64,000 nt of DNA, from positions 62,001-126,000 of the forward strand of contig NZ_FNPK01000008.1 in the NCBI RefSeq assembly GCF_900107285.1, in the 5' to 3' direction. This document shows positions 11,958 through 20,338 of this stretch, in pieces. This DNA comes from Acinetobacter kyonggiensis (lineage in GTDB: Bacteria > Pseudomonadota > Gammaproteobacteria > Pseudomonadales > Moraxellaceae). Numbering within the stretch: position 1 is the first letter of the stretch; each line of letters starts with the position of its first letter. Both the position numbers and the translations under genes were made by a program. The notes below the pieces were generated by a model. The model saw only the letters and a program-made list of their open reading frames with translations, searched no databases and was not told the origin of the DNA.

Positions 11958-11993
11958 AAAAAAGGTGAATCATGATATTCACCTTTTTTATTG
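11958..11993 (+). terminator. Rho-independent terminator
   Basis: A 13-bp stem AAAAAAGGTGAAT / ATTCACCTTTTTT with a CATGAT loop, ten bases after the stop of the upstream gene. The A/T symmetry lets it work in both directions. Confidence 0.88.
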
Positions 11994-12091
11994 ACCATGT
12001 GGAATACTGAAATTAAACAGAACTTTGTCTAAATGTGTTTACAATAAAAAATATCCAAACAAATACAAAGAAATATAGAGGATATAAATTG

Positions 12092-12682
12092 ATGAATTTC
12101 ATGAAGAAAAGTTTAGTCGCTATCGCACTGGTCAGTACCTTAACATTATCGGGTTGTGGCTATAATACCTTACAGGTGAAAGACGAAGCGGTCACGGCAT
12201 CGTGGTCTGAAGTACAAAACCAATATCAACGCCGCGCCGATTTAGTTCCTAATTTGGTCAATGTGGTTAAAGGCTATGCCAAACATGAAGAACAAGTCTT
12301 GACTGAAGTAACGCAAGCACGTGCCAATGTTGCAGGCTTAAAAGTGGATAAAGAAGTGCTAGAAGATCCCGCTTTATTTGAAAAATATCAACAAGCGCAG
12401 GCACAGATGACCAGTGCATTATCACGTTTAATTGCAGTGTCTGAAAACTATCCAGACTTAAAAGCCAATGAACAATTCCGTGAGTTGCAAGTTCAACTAG
12501 AAGGCACTGAAAATCGTATTGCTGTGGCACGTAATCGTTATATTACTGCTGTTCAGGACTTCAATTCCTATTCACGTCAGTTCCCGCAAGTGATGACAGC
12601 CAAAGTAATTGGTATGGAGACTAAACCGAATTTTAGTGCTGAACAAGGCGCACAAAATGCCCCGAAAGTATCCTTCGATTAA
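12092..12682 (+). CDS. lemA: LemA-family lipoprotein
   Basis: The 196-residue product begins with a lipoprotein signal (KKSLVAIALVSTLTLSGCG), placing the lipidated Cys near residue 22. It continues with the LemA core: WSEVQNQYQRRADLVPNLV, then helices ending RYITAVQDFNSYSRQFP. LemA proteins are envelope-anchored helical bundles of unclear function that often occur with TPM-domain proteins, as here. ATG 12092 is chosen because AGAGGA lies nine bases upstream. The longer GTG start at 12035 has no ribosome site and would bury the signal peptide. It forms an operon with the next two genes. Confidence 0.92.
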   Translation: MNFMKKSLVAIALVSTLTLSGCGYNTLQVKDEAVTASWSEVQNQYQRRADLVPNLVNVVKGYAKHEEQVLTEVTQARANVAGLKVDKEVLEDPALFEKYQQAQAQMTSALSRLIAVSENYPDLKANEQFRELQVQLEGTENRIAVARNRYITAVQDFNSYSRQFPQVMTAKVIGMETKPNFSAEQGAQNAPKVSFD

Positions 12683-12709
12683 GTCTGCATGATTGAATAA
12701 GGAATGCCG

Positions 12710-13783
12710 ATGTCTGATTTTGATCAACAACACATTTCACCCATAAGCATACTGCAAACCTTGTTATTGTGTTGCAGCATACTGATGTGTTCAGTCGCGT
12801 GGAGCGAAGCCACGACTGCGACGGATGAGAGTGCTGAAGCGGTGGTGCTCGGTAAAATTGTCAAAGATCAACAGACAGCACAAAATCAAACATCAATTCA
12901 AAAAAATACCGATACAACGCTACAACAACCGAAAATTGCCAATGATCTGGCAGAGGGCGAATCTATTCGTGGATTGCCTACACTCAATGAGCCAGTCGTT
13001 GATCAGGCAAATTTACTTTCTGCTCCTGAAAAACAAGCTTTAAGCCAGCGGATTATTAAGTTACATCAACAAGGCAAAGCGCAAATCGGTGTGGTGATTG
13101 TTCCAACGACAGGGCAGGAAGATATTTTTGATTTTGCCATGCGCATTGCGGAAAAATGGCAATTGGGTTCAGCCAAACAAGACAATGGTTTGCTCATGGC
13201 CATTGCGGTGAATGATCGGCGGATTCAAATTCTAACCGGTTATGGTTTGGAAGGGGTGTTACCCGATATTGTGGCCAGCCGTATTATTCGTAATCAAATC
13301 ACGCCTTATTTTAAACAAGCCCAATATGCGCAAGGGATTGATGCTGGTTTAGCTGAAATTGAACGTATTTTAACTATGGATCCTGAAGTGGCAGCACAAG
13401 CGGCAGAGGAATTAAAAGAACGTCAAGCACAAGCTTTACACGAGCAACAAGCCAAACAGAAAACCCTAAGTACGGCATTATTTATCCTCATTGCGGGGAT
13501 TGTTGGTTCTTTTGTGGTGGGTAAACGCTTAAGTGCTTCAACTGCTGCGGTTGCAGGTACAGTCGCAGGCTTGGTCAATGGTGCAGGCTTATTGACCAGT
13601 TTGTTGATTGGTGGTGGGATTTTCTTTTTATTGATTACGGCTTTAGCACAAACCATTTTTCAGCTATTTCTAGCTTCCTCTGGTGGTGGACGTGGTGGCA
13701 GAGGCGGTGGTGGTTTTGGTGGCGGCGGATATAGCGGTGGTGGCGGTGGTTTTGGCGGGGGAGGAGCATCAGGCTCATGGTAA
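12710..13783 (+). CDS. TPM-domain protein with glycine-rich tail (YgcG family)
   Basis: The 357-residue protein has a hydrophobic N-terminal signal segment, a low-complexity Gln/Thr region and then a TPM phosphatase-like domain starting PVVDQANLLS and including IGVVIVPTTG, DNGLLMAIAVNDRRIQI and YGLEGVLPD. After a coiled Gln/Ala/Glu stretch there are two membrane segments and a Gly-rich tail ending GGASGSW, typical of bacterial YgcG proteins. ATG 12710 is preferred to 12704 because AAGGA at 12699-12703 is then six bases away rather than touching the start. It lies 27 bases after lemA and overlaps the next gene by 7 bases. The exact role in the envelope is not known. Confidence 0.88.
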   Translation: MSDFDQQHISPISILQTLLLCCSILMCSVAWSEATTATDESAEAVVLGKIVKDQQTAQNQTSIQKNTDTTLQQPKIANDLAEGESIRGLPTLNEPVVDQANLLSAPEKQALSQRIIKLHQQGKAQIGVVIVPTTGQEDIFDFAMRIAEKWQLGSAKQDNGLLMAIAVNDRRIQILTGYGLEGVLPDIVASRIIRNQITPYFKQAQYAQGIDAGLAEIERILTMDPEVAAQAAEELKERQAQALHEQQAKQKTLSTALFILIAGIVGSFVVGKRLSASTAAVAGTVAGLVNGAGLLTSLLIGGGIFFLLITALAQTIFQLFLASSGGGRGGRGGGGFGGGGYSGGGGGFGGGGASGSW

Positions 13784-14337
13784 CAACAACAGATACGACA
13801 GAAATTGTCACACAGCCGAAAATTGAAGAAATCGCTCAGCCCAGCTTTAAGCGTTGGCTTAAGCATTTCTTTTTTATGCCAGCAACCAAGCGTTATTTTT
13901 CCAAACAGGATCAATATGAAATTGCACAAGCTGTACAATATGCAGAGCAGGGTCATGTTGGAGAAATACAGGTGGTGATAGAGGGCTGTATTCCATCAAA
14001 TCAAGCGTATCAGCAAACTGTTCATATGCGGGCAAGACAGCTTTTTGCTGAACTGGGTGTTTGGGATACCGAGTTAAATAGCGGTGTACTGCTCTATTTA
14101 AACTTATGTGAGCAAAAAGTTGAAATTGTGATTGACCGTGGAATTCAAAAAGCGACCGAACAAGTGGTTTGGGATCAAATTTGTCAAAATATAATTCAAC
14201 AATTGGCAGCGCAGCACTATAAAGAAGCCGTTATAAAGGGGGTATTTAGCATTGGAGAGGTCTTAATTGAGTTTTATACACATGTCATAGCCGATCAGCA
14301 GAATGAATTGAGTAATGAACCTATAATATTGGGCTAG
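13777..14337 (+). CDS. Small TPM-domain protein
   Basis: A 186-residue protein with a second TPM-like domain. After a short N-terminal region (RWLKHFFFMPATKRYFSKQD) it has an alpha/beta core with GHVGEIQVVIEGCIP, a SGVLLYLNLCEQKVEIVIDRGI strand pair and a final helix. No signal peptide or membrane segment is evident, so it is probably cytoplasmic or peripheral. It overlaps the preceding TPM gene by 7 bases and completes the common lemA-TPM-TPM arrangement. Function is unknown beyond this association. Confidence 0.85.
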   Translation: MVTTTDTTEIVTQPKIEEIAQPSFKRWLKHFFFMPATKRYFSKQDQYEIAQAVQYAEQGHVGEIQVVIEGCIPSNQAYQQTVHMRARQLFAELGVWDTELNSGVLLYLNLCEQKVEIVIDRGIQKATEQVVWDQICQNIIQQLAAQHYKEAVIKGVFSIGEVLIEFYTHVIADQQNELSNEPIILG

Positions 14338-14352
14338 AAAACAGTGTTTAAG

Positions 14353-14367
14353 TGACAAAAAATGTCA
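14353..14367 (+). promoter_or_regulatory. TGACA-N5-TGTCA palindrome upstream of pilA (PilR site or weak terminator)
   Basis: A perfect 5-bp inverted repeat lies about 93-107 bases before the pilA -24 element, where an enhancer-binding regulator such as PilR would bind. PilR sites contain a TGTC-like core in Pseudomonas. A T-rich run follows directly, so it could instead be a weak terminator for the upstream TPM operon. Confidence 0.4.
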
Positions 14368-14459
14368 TTTTTTTACCAAAAAAAACATTAAAACCACACT
14401 GTAACAATTTTATTTTTTTAAAGTGCTGTTTTTTCTGTTAATTTTATTATAATCACTCT

Positions 14460-14475
14460 TGGCATATTTAGTGCT
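14460..14475 (+). promoter_or_regulatory. Sigma-54 promoter of pilA
   Basis: TGGCATATTTAGTGCT has the invariant GG and GC 12 bases apart and fits the sigma-54 consensus apart from one base of the TTGC box. pilA is transcribed by RpoN with PilS/PilR in Pseudomonas. The start codon lies 68 bases downstream. Confidence 0.7.
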
Positions 14476-14542
14476 ATACATAAAATAAGCTAAATAAGTT
14501 TATAAAGCTTATAAAAATTAACAAACATTTGTGGAGAATGTT

Positions 14543-14965
14543 ATGAACGCACAAAAGGGTTTTACTCTTATTGAATTAATGATCGTTGTAGCGATTATCG
14601 GTATTTTGGCTGCAATCGCGATTCCTGCTTATCAAAGCTACACTAAACGTGCTCACGTTTCTGAAGGTTTGAGCTTGGCGGGCGGTGCTAAAGCTGCTGT
14701 AACGGAATATGCTTCATCTCAAAATGCTTGGCCTGCAAATAATACAGCTGCTGGTTTGGCTGCAGCTGCCTCTATTAAAGGTAATGCTGTGAACTCGGTT
14801 GATGTAAGTGGTGGTCTTATTACTGTTACTTATGGTGATAAAGTTGCAGCATCTGGTCAAACTGTGACTTTACTGCTTAGTCCGAAAACTTCTTCTGGCG
14901 GTGTTAGCTGGAAATGTAAAGGAGGTTCAATTGACCCTACTTTAATTCCAACTAACTGCCGTTAA
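14543..14965 (+). CDS. pilA: Major type IV pilin
   Basis: The 140-residue prepilin has a six-residue leader ending in Gly6 before Phe7, the class III signal cut and methylated by PilD, and the invariant Glu at mature position 5. The N-terminal helix [20 protein letters not shown] is followed by a small globular domain. Cys125 and Cys139 close the C-terminal disulfide loop. ATG 14543 is used because GGAG lies seven bases before it; the GTG at 14531 is inside that site. The protein ends in Asn-Cys-Arg, lacking the terminal Ser that TfpO enzymes modify. A terminator follows, then a glycan operon. Confidence 0.95.
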   Translation: MNAQKGFTLIELMIVVAIIGILAAIAIPAYQSYTKRAHVSEGLSLAGGAKAAVTEYASSQNAWPANNTAAGLAAAASIKGNAVNSVDVSGGLITVTYGDKVAASGQTVTLLLSPKTSSGGVSWKCKGGSIDPTLIPTNCR

Positions 14966-14980
14966 TTTATAGTTAGCATA

Positions 14981-15017
14981 AATAACGCCTATCTTCATGA
15001 TAGGCGTTATTATTTTA
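14981..15017 (+). terminator. Terminator between pilA and the glycan operon
   Basis: A 13-bp stem AATAACGCCTATC / GATAGGCGTTATT with a TTCAT loop followed by ATTTTAA. It ends most pilA transcripts and leaves only about 15 bases before the next start codon, so the downstream operon probably depends on read-through. Confidence 0.85.
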
Positions 15018-15031
15018 ATGGTTTTAAAACA

Positions 15032-16945
15032 ATGATGAAAAAGTACCTACCAATTTTAAGCCTTTATTCTGTTCTTCTTCTTTGCTTTTTAATATATTTG
15101 GTAGGACTTAAAGGTGATTTTCTATTTGATGATTATCCTAATTTAGAGCCACTAGGTACTTATGGTACTATCGATAGTTGGGATAAAGTAAGGAACTTTA
15201 TTCAAAGTGGCTTTGCGGGGCCTACAGGCCGTCCCATTTCATTGGCTAGTTTTTTAATTGATGCAAATACTTGGCCTGCTTTTCCTTATTCATTTAAATA
15301 TACAAATTTAATGATTCATCTGCTTAACGGGGTAATGCTTTGTTGGGCGAGCTTACTATTGTTAAGAAATTATAATTATAAAGAACAAGAAGCTATTTGG
15401 ATCTCACTTGTAGCAACTGCCATTTGGTTATTGCATCCATACTTTGTTTCCACCACCTTATATGTGGTGCAGCGTATGGCACAGTTGGCAACATTATTTA
15501 GCTTGATTGGCATTATTGGTTATTTAAAAGCACGACTATTTTTATCTTATAAACCGCTAACAGCCTATTTTTATATGGCAGTGTCTATTGGTCTGTGTAC
15601 AATTTTGGCAACCTATAGTAAGGAAAATGGCGCTTTGTTGCCTTTGCTTATTTTGGCTATTGAATTTTGTAATCCTAATAAAATTAATAAACCAATTTGG
15701 CAATGTAGAGCATTATTTTTATGGTTACCATCATGTGCTGTACTTTATATTATTTTTAGAGAACTAAATTTTTCAGATAACCTTTGGCCGAATCGAAATT
15801 TTAATCAGGTAGAGCGTTTATATAGCGAAGCTAAAATTGTAACTGAGTATATTTTCCATTTATTAATTCCACAAATAGAAGGAAGAGGATTATATCAGGA
15901 TGGATATCTTATTTCTAAATCTATACTACAACCGATTACAACTTTATATTCAATTTTATTTTTGATTGTACTAACTTTTTCAGCATTTTTATGCAAAAAA
16001 AGATATCCATTATTTACTTTAGCAATTTTTTTCTTTTTTGCCGCACATCTAATGGAGTCAACAGTATTAGGTTTGGAATTGTATTTTGAACATCGTAACT
16101 ATTTAGCTGCTATTTTTTTATTTTTACCTATAGCTAGCGCACTGTACCTTTTAAAAAATAAAATTGATATAAAACTAGTTTATATCATTGTCATTGCAAT
16201 ATTAAGTATTTTAAGTTTCTTTACTTATCAGCGAGCTAAGTTATGGGGAGATACTGAGCAATTGCTATTGTATTGGGCAAAAAATACACCTAACTCACCA
16301 CGAGCACAAAGTACAATTGCTCGACAATTAGTAGAGCAGGGGAAAGTTTCAGAATCCAATAATTATTTGGAACAAATGCTTAAGTATATGCCTGATAGTT
16401 CCTTGTTGAATATGCAATTATTATTGCAAAAGGTTTCCTATCGTTTGGCAATAGAACAAGACTTTGAAAATACGATGCATAGACTGGCTGTACAGCCTTT
16501 CGATGCGCAAGCATTACAAGGGCTTCGTATTTTAGCTGAAGGTGTTATAGATAATGAGCAGCAATGCATTGCCTATTGTCAATTAACTTTGAATTTAATT
16601 GAGAGATTAGATATAGATACGCGCTATAATCAGATATCTGTATTTTGGCGTTTATCCCCTTATCTCAAAGCAAGAATATATTTGGCAATGCATAATGACA
16701 CACAGGCATTAGTGTACTATCAAGAGGCTATTAAACGATATAATGACGCGGAAGCAGGTTTGATGATGGTTGCAGAGGTAGGAACATATGGTTCTTCATC
16801 TGACGCACTTATATTGCTTAATCAAGTTGAGCAAACTTATAGACAGCAAGATGTCTCAAAATTAAGACGCAGTAAGGTAGAATACGACATGGAAATCCCT
16901 AGATTAAAAAAAATATTCGAAGATAGAATAAAAAAAGGAATTTAA
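15032..16945 (+). CDS. TMTC-like GT-C membrane glycosyltransferase with TPR tail
   Basis: The 637-residue protein has roughly ten membrane segments in its first 400 residues and a soluble C-terminal part of helical repeats (about 415-620) resembling TPRs. An Asp pair (Asp33-Asp34 in FLFDDYPNL) sits in the first extracytoplasmic loop, where GT-C enzymes keep the acid that binds the lipid-linked donor. Membrane GT-C plus TPR is the layout of TMTC-type protein O-mannosyltransferases. Its place directly after pilA and before a polyprenyl-phosphate sugar synthase suggests it glycosylates the pilin, as TfpW does in some Pseudomonas. It is not a Wzy_C/TfpO-type ligase. The acceptor and sugar are not known. 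Confidence 0.65.
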   Translation: MMKKYLPILSLYSVLLLCFLIYLVGLKGDFLFDDYPNLEPLGTYGTIDSWDKVRNFIQSGFAGPTGRPISLASFLIDANTWPAFPYSFKYTNLMIHLLNGVMLCWASLLLLRNYNYKEQEAIWISLVATAIWLLHPYFVSTTLYVVQRMAQLATLFSLIGIIGYLKARLFLSYKPLTAYFYMAVSIGLCTILATYSKENGALLPLLILAIEFCNPNKINKPIWQCRALFLWLPSCAVLYIIFRELNFSDNLWPNRNFNQVERLYSEAKIVTEYIFHLLIPQIEGRGLYQDGYLISKSILQPITTLYSILFLIVLTFSAFLCKKRYPLFTLAIFFFFAAHLMESTVLGLELYFEHRNYLAAIFLFLPIASALYLLKNKIDIKLVYIIVIAILSILSFFTYQRAKLWGDTEQLLLYWAKNTPNSPRAQSTIARQLVEQGKVSESNNYLEQMLKYMPDSSLLNMQLLLQKVSYRLAIEQDFENTMHRLAVQPFDAQALQGLRILAEGVIDNEQQCIAYCQLTLNLIERLDIDTRYNQISVFWRLSPYLKARIYLAMHNDTQALVYYQEAIKRYNDAEAGLMMVAEVGTYGSSSDALILLNQVEQTYRQQDVSKLRRSKVEYDMEIPRLKKIFEDRIKKGI

Positions 16946-16950
16946 GGGAT

Positions 16951-17805
16951 ATGAGCTTGAATATCAGTGTTGTATTACCTGCCAAAAATGAATCAGGTGC
17001 AATCGGTCAAACCATTGCACAAATTCAACAACTGCAACTGGCTCATGAAATTATTGTTGTGAATGATGGCTCAACTGATAATACCAAACAAGTTGCAGAA
17101 GCAGCAGGTGCTAAAGTAGTTACTCACCCCTACTCTAAAGGGAATGGTGCAGCGATTAAAACTGGGGCCCGTTCAGCAACAGGCGATGTCATTATTTTTA
17201 TGGATGCCGATGGGCAGCATGACCCGCAGGATATTCCTCGTTTGTTGGAAAAAATCGAGCAAGGTTATGATTTGGTTGTGGGTGCAAGACAGAAAGGTTC
17301 TCAAGCCAGTATTGGGCGTGGGGTTGCCAATGCACTCTATAACAACCTCGCCACCTACATGACTGAGCAAAAAGTCGAAGACTTAACTTCAGGCTTTCGT
17401 GCGGTACGTGCCGATAAATTTCGGGAATTTCTATATTTATTGCCGAATGGGTTTTCCTACCCAACCACAAGTACTATGGCATTTTTTCGGGCAGGTTATT
17501 CAGTGACTTATATTCCAATACATGCAGCAAAGCGCATAGGAAAGAGTCATATTCAACCCATTAAAGATGGGGTGCGATTTTTCTTGATTATTTTTAAAAT
17601 TGCCACCTTATTTTCACCGTTGAAAATGTTTTTACCTATTGCCGTTGTACTGTTTTTAATGGCAACGGGTTGGTACGGCTATACCCTTTATGAATTTCAT
17701 CGTTTTACCAATATGAGTGCTTTACTCTATACGGGAAGTGTTATGATTTTTTTAATGGGTTTAATTTCAGAGCAAATTACTGCTCTTATGTATAAAGAAA
17801 AGTAG
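16951..17805 (+). CDS. GT2 polyprenyl-phosphate sugar synthase-like (DPM1/ArnC type)
   Basis: The 284-residue protein begins with a GT-A domain like dolichol-phosphate mannose synthase: VVLPAKNESGAI, VVNDGSTDNT at 37-45, and the metal-binding MDADGQHD with Asp85 and Asp87. Two membrane helices close the C-terminus. Such enzymes move a sugar from a nucleotide donor to a polyprenyl phosphate on the cytoplasmic face, supplying a GT-C enzyme on the other side. The gene is 5 bases after the TMTC-like gene and 8 bases before the ABC transporter. The sugar cannot be told from sequence. Confidence 0.85.
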   Translation: MSLNISVVLPAKNESGAIGQTIAQIQQLQLAHEIIVVNDGSTDNTKQVAEAAGAKVVTHPYSKGNGAAIKTGARSATGDVIIFMDADGQHDPQDIPRLLEKIEQGYDLVVGARQKGSQASIGRGVANALYNNLATYMTEQKVEDLTSGFRAVRADKFREFLYLLPNGFSYPTTSTMAFFRAGYSVTYIPIHAAKRIGKSHIQPIKDGVRFFLIIFKIATLFSPLKMFLPIAVVLFLMATGWYGYTLYEFHRFTNMSALLYTGSVMIFLMGLISEQITALMYKEK

Positions 17806-17813
17806 ATTACAAC

Positions 17814-19547
17814 GTGTTAAATAGTTTGAAACAGCTTTGGCAAATTTTGTCACCACTCGACAAACGTAAGGTCATTTATGTCCTTATTTTAGTGATGGGC
17901 ATGGCGCTTATAGAGTCTGCGGGTGTGATTTCGATTATGCCTTTTCTGGCTGTTTTATCAAATCCAGAAGTTGTCGAGTCAAATCATTCTTTAAAATTAA
18001 TTTATGACTTTACAGGCGCGATAAGCAAACAAAATTTTATTGTTTATTTGGGTTTCTTATCTTTAGGCATTGTTATATTTTCAACCATTTTTAAAATAAT
18101 TACGCAATATGCAGTGAATAGATTTGCCAGTTTACAGCGACATTACTTTGCTACTCGCTTACTTAAAATTTATTTACAGCAGAACTATGAATTTTTTATT
18201 CAGCGAAACAGTGCAACTTTGGTCAAAAATATTTTATCAGAAGTTGATCAACTGATTTGGACCATGATATTACCCGCTTTGACACTTATGTCCTACGGAG
18301 TCGTATTGTTGTCAATGGTTGGTATTTTACTGTTGTATGATCCATTGATGGCAATAGCTACAGCAGCTGTACTCGGAATATTTTACTGCGTGATTTATAT
18401 GTTGGTACGGAAAAAACTGACAGAGATTGGGCAGGAATTTACTCAAGCCAATAAAGAACGTTATCAAACATGTCAGGAAGCCTTGGCAGGTATAAAAGAT
18501 GTGATGATTAATAATGCTAAACACGGCTATATTGAACAGTTTGAACAATCTTCACGAGTTTTTGCCAGACATATCGCAACACGTGATACTTTGGGGCAAG
18601 TTCCACTCAATATTATTGAAACCGTAGGTTATGGCTGCTTAATTGGTTTAGCCATGATTTTAGTCGTTTCAGGTAAAGAGGTATCACATATTTTACCTGT
18701 GCTTGGTTTATATGGCTTTGCAGCGTATCGAATGCTGCCTGCTGCGCAAAATATGTATCGCTCTATTTCTCAAATTAAGTTTTCAGAGCAGGTTTTATCT
18801 ATACTTAAACCAGAGTTTGCCTTAGAAAATACTGAGCATATAGACAGTTTGAAGTCAGATATTCAAAAACTGAAATTTGAGAATTCTATACGATTAGAAA
18901 ATATTTTCTTCGCTTATCCAAATAGGCTTGAGCAACCCATCCTTAATGACTTTAGCCTTGAAATTAAAAAAAATTCTAGCTTAGGAGTTATAGGAAAAAG
19001 TGGTAGTGGAAAGAGTACCCTCATGGATATTATGCTGGGTTTACTTACACCACAACGAGGTGAAATTTATATAGATGATGTCGCACTAACACAGCACAAT
19101 ATAAATACATGGCGAGATTTGGTTGGATATGTTCCTCAATTTATTTATTTGGCAGATAAAAGTATTGCTGAAAATATTGCTTTTGGCATTCCTTCAACAC
19201 AGATTGATTTCAAACAAGTGGAACGTGTAGCCAAACTAGCTCAAATAGATGATTTTATTCAACATCAATTACCTTTAGGCTATCATACGATTGTTGGTGA
19301 ACGTGGCGTGATGCTCTCTGGTGGACAACGGCAGCGTATTGGGATTGCTCGGGCATTATATAAAAATCCGCAGGTTTTATTTATGGACGAAGCCACCAGT
19401 GCTTTGGATACTGAAACTGAATGTGCGGTAAATAAGGTTATTCATGAGTTGAAATATATGTTAACAGTTATCACTATTTCTCATAATGAGTCGTTGATTA
19501 AAAATTATGATGCTATGTTGAATATTAGAGCAGGTTTTAATAGTTAA
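17814..19547 (+). CDS. ABC exporter, probable lipid-linked glycan flippase (PglK/MsbA-like)
   Basis: A 577-residue half-transporter: six membrane segments over about residues 20-300, then a nucleotide-binding domain with Walker A GKSGSGKST (about 393-401), signature LSGGQRQRIGIARALY and Walker B VLFMDEATSALD. The overall form is that of PglK, which flips lipid-linked oligosaccharide in Campylobacter N-glycosylation. With glycosyltransferases on both sides, the likely cargo is an undecaprenyl-linked glycan. The start is GTG 17814. The gene overlaps the next by one base. No Wzx-type flippase occurs in the cluster, so this is its only visible exporter. Confidence 0.85.
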   Translation: MLNSLKQLWQILSPLDKRKVIYVLILVMGMALIESAGVISIMPFLAVLSNPEVVESNHSLKLIYDFTGAISKQNFIVYLGFLSLGIVIFSTIFKIITQYAVNRFASLQRHYFATRLLKIYLQQNYEFFIQRNSATLVKNILSEVDQLIWTMILPALTLMSYGVVLLSMVGILLLYDPLMAIATAAVLGIFYCVIYMLVRKKLTEIGQEFTQANKERYQTCQEALAGIKDVMINNAKHGYIEQFEQSSRVFARHIATRDTLGQVPLNIIETVGYGCLIGLAMILVVSGKEVSHILPVLGLYGFAAYRMLPAAQNMYRSISQIKFSEQVLSILKPEFALENTEHIDSLKSDIQKLKFENSIRLENIFFAYPNRLEQPILNDFSLEIKKNSSLGVIGKSGSGKSTLMDIMLGLLTPQRGEIYIDDVALTQHNINTWRDLVGYVPQFIYLADKSIAENIAFGIPSTQIDFKQVERVAKLAQIDDFIQHQLPLGYHTIVGERGVMLSGGQRQRIGIARALYKNPQVLFMDEATSALDTETECAVNKVIHELKYMLTVITISHNESLIKNYDAMLNIRAGFNS

Positions 19548-20338
19548 TGAATAAAGTTACTCGAAATTTTAAAAATAAATTCAAATATGAATTCTATACC
19601 CTTGTGACTGATTTTAATGAATATAAAGAAATGGTAAACAGTGCTAAAATTTTTGGTTTTGATAATGATGTAAATTTCAATTATTTTGATAATACAGTAT
19701 TAAATGAATTTGATGGTTTTGATGCAATAAATTATTCTATTAAAAATAGCCAATCAAAATATATTGTTGTTTGTCATCAAGATATAGTCTTTAAATTTGA
19801 TGATAGAGAAAAATTAGATTTTGTATTGGAAAACTTGGATATTGTAGATCCTAATTGGGGTGTGGCTGGTAATGCAGGTTTAAATGAATTCGGTGAATTA
19901 GGGATTTGTATTACAGATCCAAATGGTTATGTAAGACAAGTAAAAAAAGAGTTCCCTTTTTTAGTCGGTTACTTAGATGAAAATTTTATTATCATAAATA
20001 ATTCTAAAAATTTAGCTTGTAGCATTGACCTTGGTGGATTTCATTTTTATGGTTTAGATTTATGTCAAAATGCAAATTCACTTGGATTGAAATGCTATGT
20101 TATTGATTTTCATATTTTCCATAAAAGTATTGGGAATGTAAATAAAGCATACATAGATCTGAAGAAAAAATTCATAAATAAAATACAAAATAATAAAAAA
20201 TCTAAGTTCTATTATACAACTACAACTAAATTTTTTGTATCTAGCTTCAAGATTTTAAATTTATTGATGAATTTCAAAAATATAATAATTAACTATAGTG
20301 TTTTTTTATTAAAATTAATAAGAGATATGCGTGGATAA
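19547..20338 (+). CDS. Glycosyltransferase, PF13712-like GT2
   Basis: The 263-residue protein resembles the Glyco_tranf_2_5 group of GT-A enzymes. It has the diagnostic KYIVVCHQDIVFKFDD segment, in which HQD replaces the usual DxD, then WGVAGNAGLNE and a FHFYGLDLCQNANSLG acceptor-side motif. It is very AT-rich compared with the flanking housekeeping genes and has many Asn, Lys and Phe residues, suggesting acquisition by transfer. ATG overlaps the ABC gene stop, and its own end overlaps the next gene by 8 bases. Donor and acceptor are unknown. Confidence 0.7.
   Translation: MNKVTRNFKNKFKYEFYTLVTDFNEYKEMVNSAKIFGFDNDVNFNYFDNTVLNEFDGFDAINYSIKNSQSKYIVVCHQDIVFKFDDREKLDFVLENLDIVDPNWGVAGNAGLNEFGELGICITDPNGYVRQVKKEFPFLVGYLDENFIIINNSKNLACSIDLGGFHFYGLDLCQNANSLGLKCYVIDFHIFHKSIGNVNKAYIDLKKKFINKIQNNKKSKFYYTTTTKFFVSSFKILNLLMNFKNIIINYSVFLLKLIRDMRG

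Noticed and set aside
13660..13956. Proline-rich minus-strand frame
   Set aside because: It is the complement of the glycine-rich tail of the TPM protein; the proline run is a mirror of Gly codons.
15032..16945. TfpO/PglL-type pilin ligase
   Set aside because: No Wzy_C loop or its conserved His motif is seen; the early Asp pair and TPR tail fit a GT-C/TMTC layout instead.
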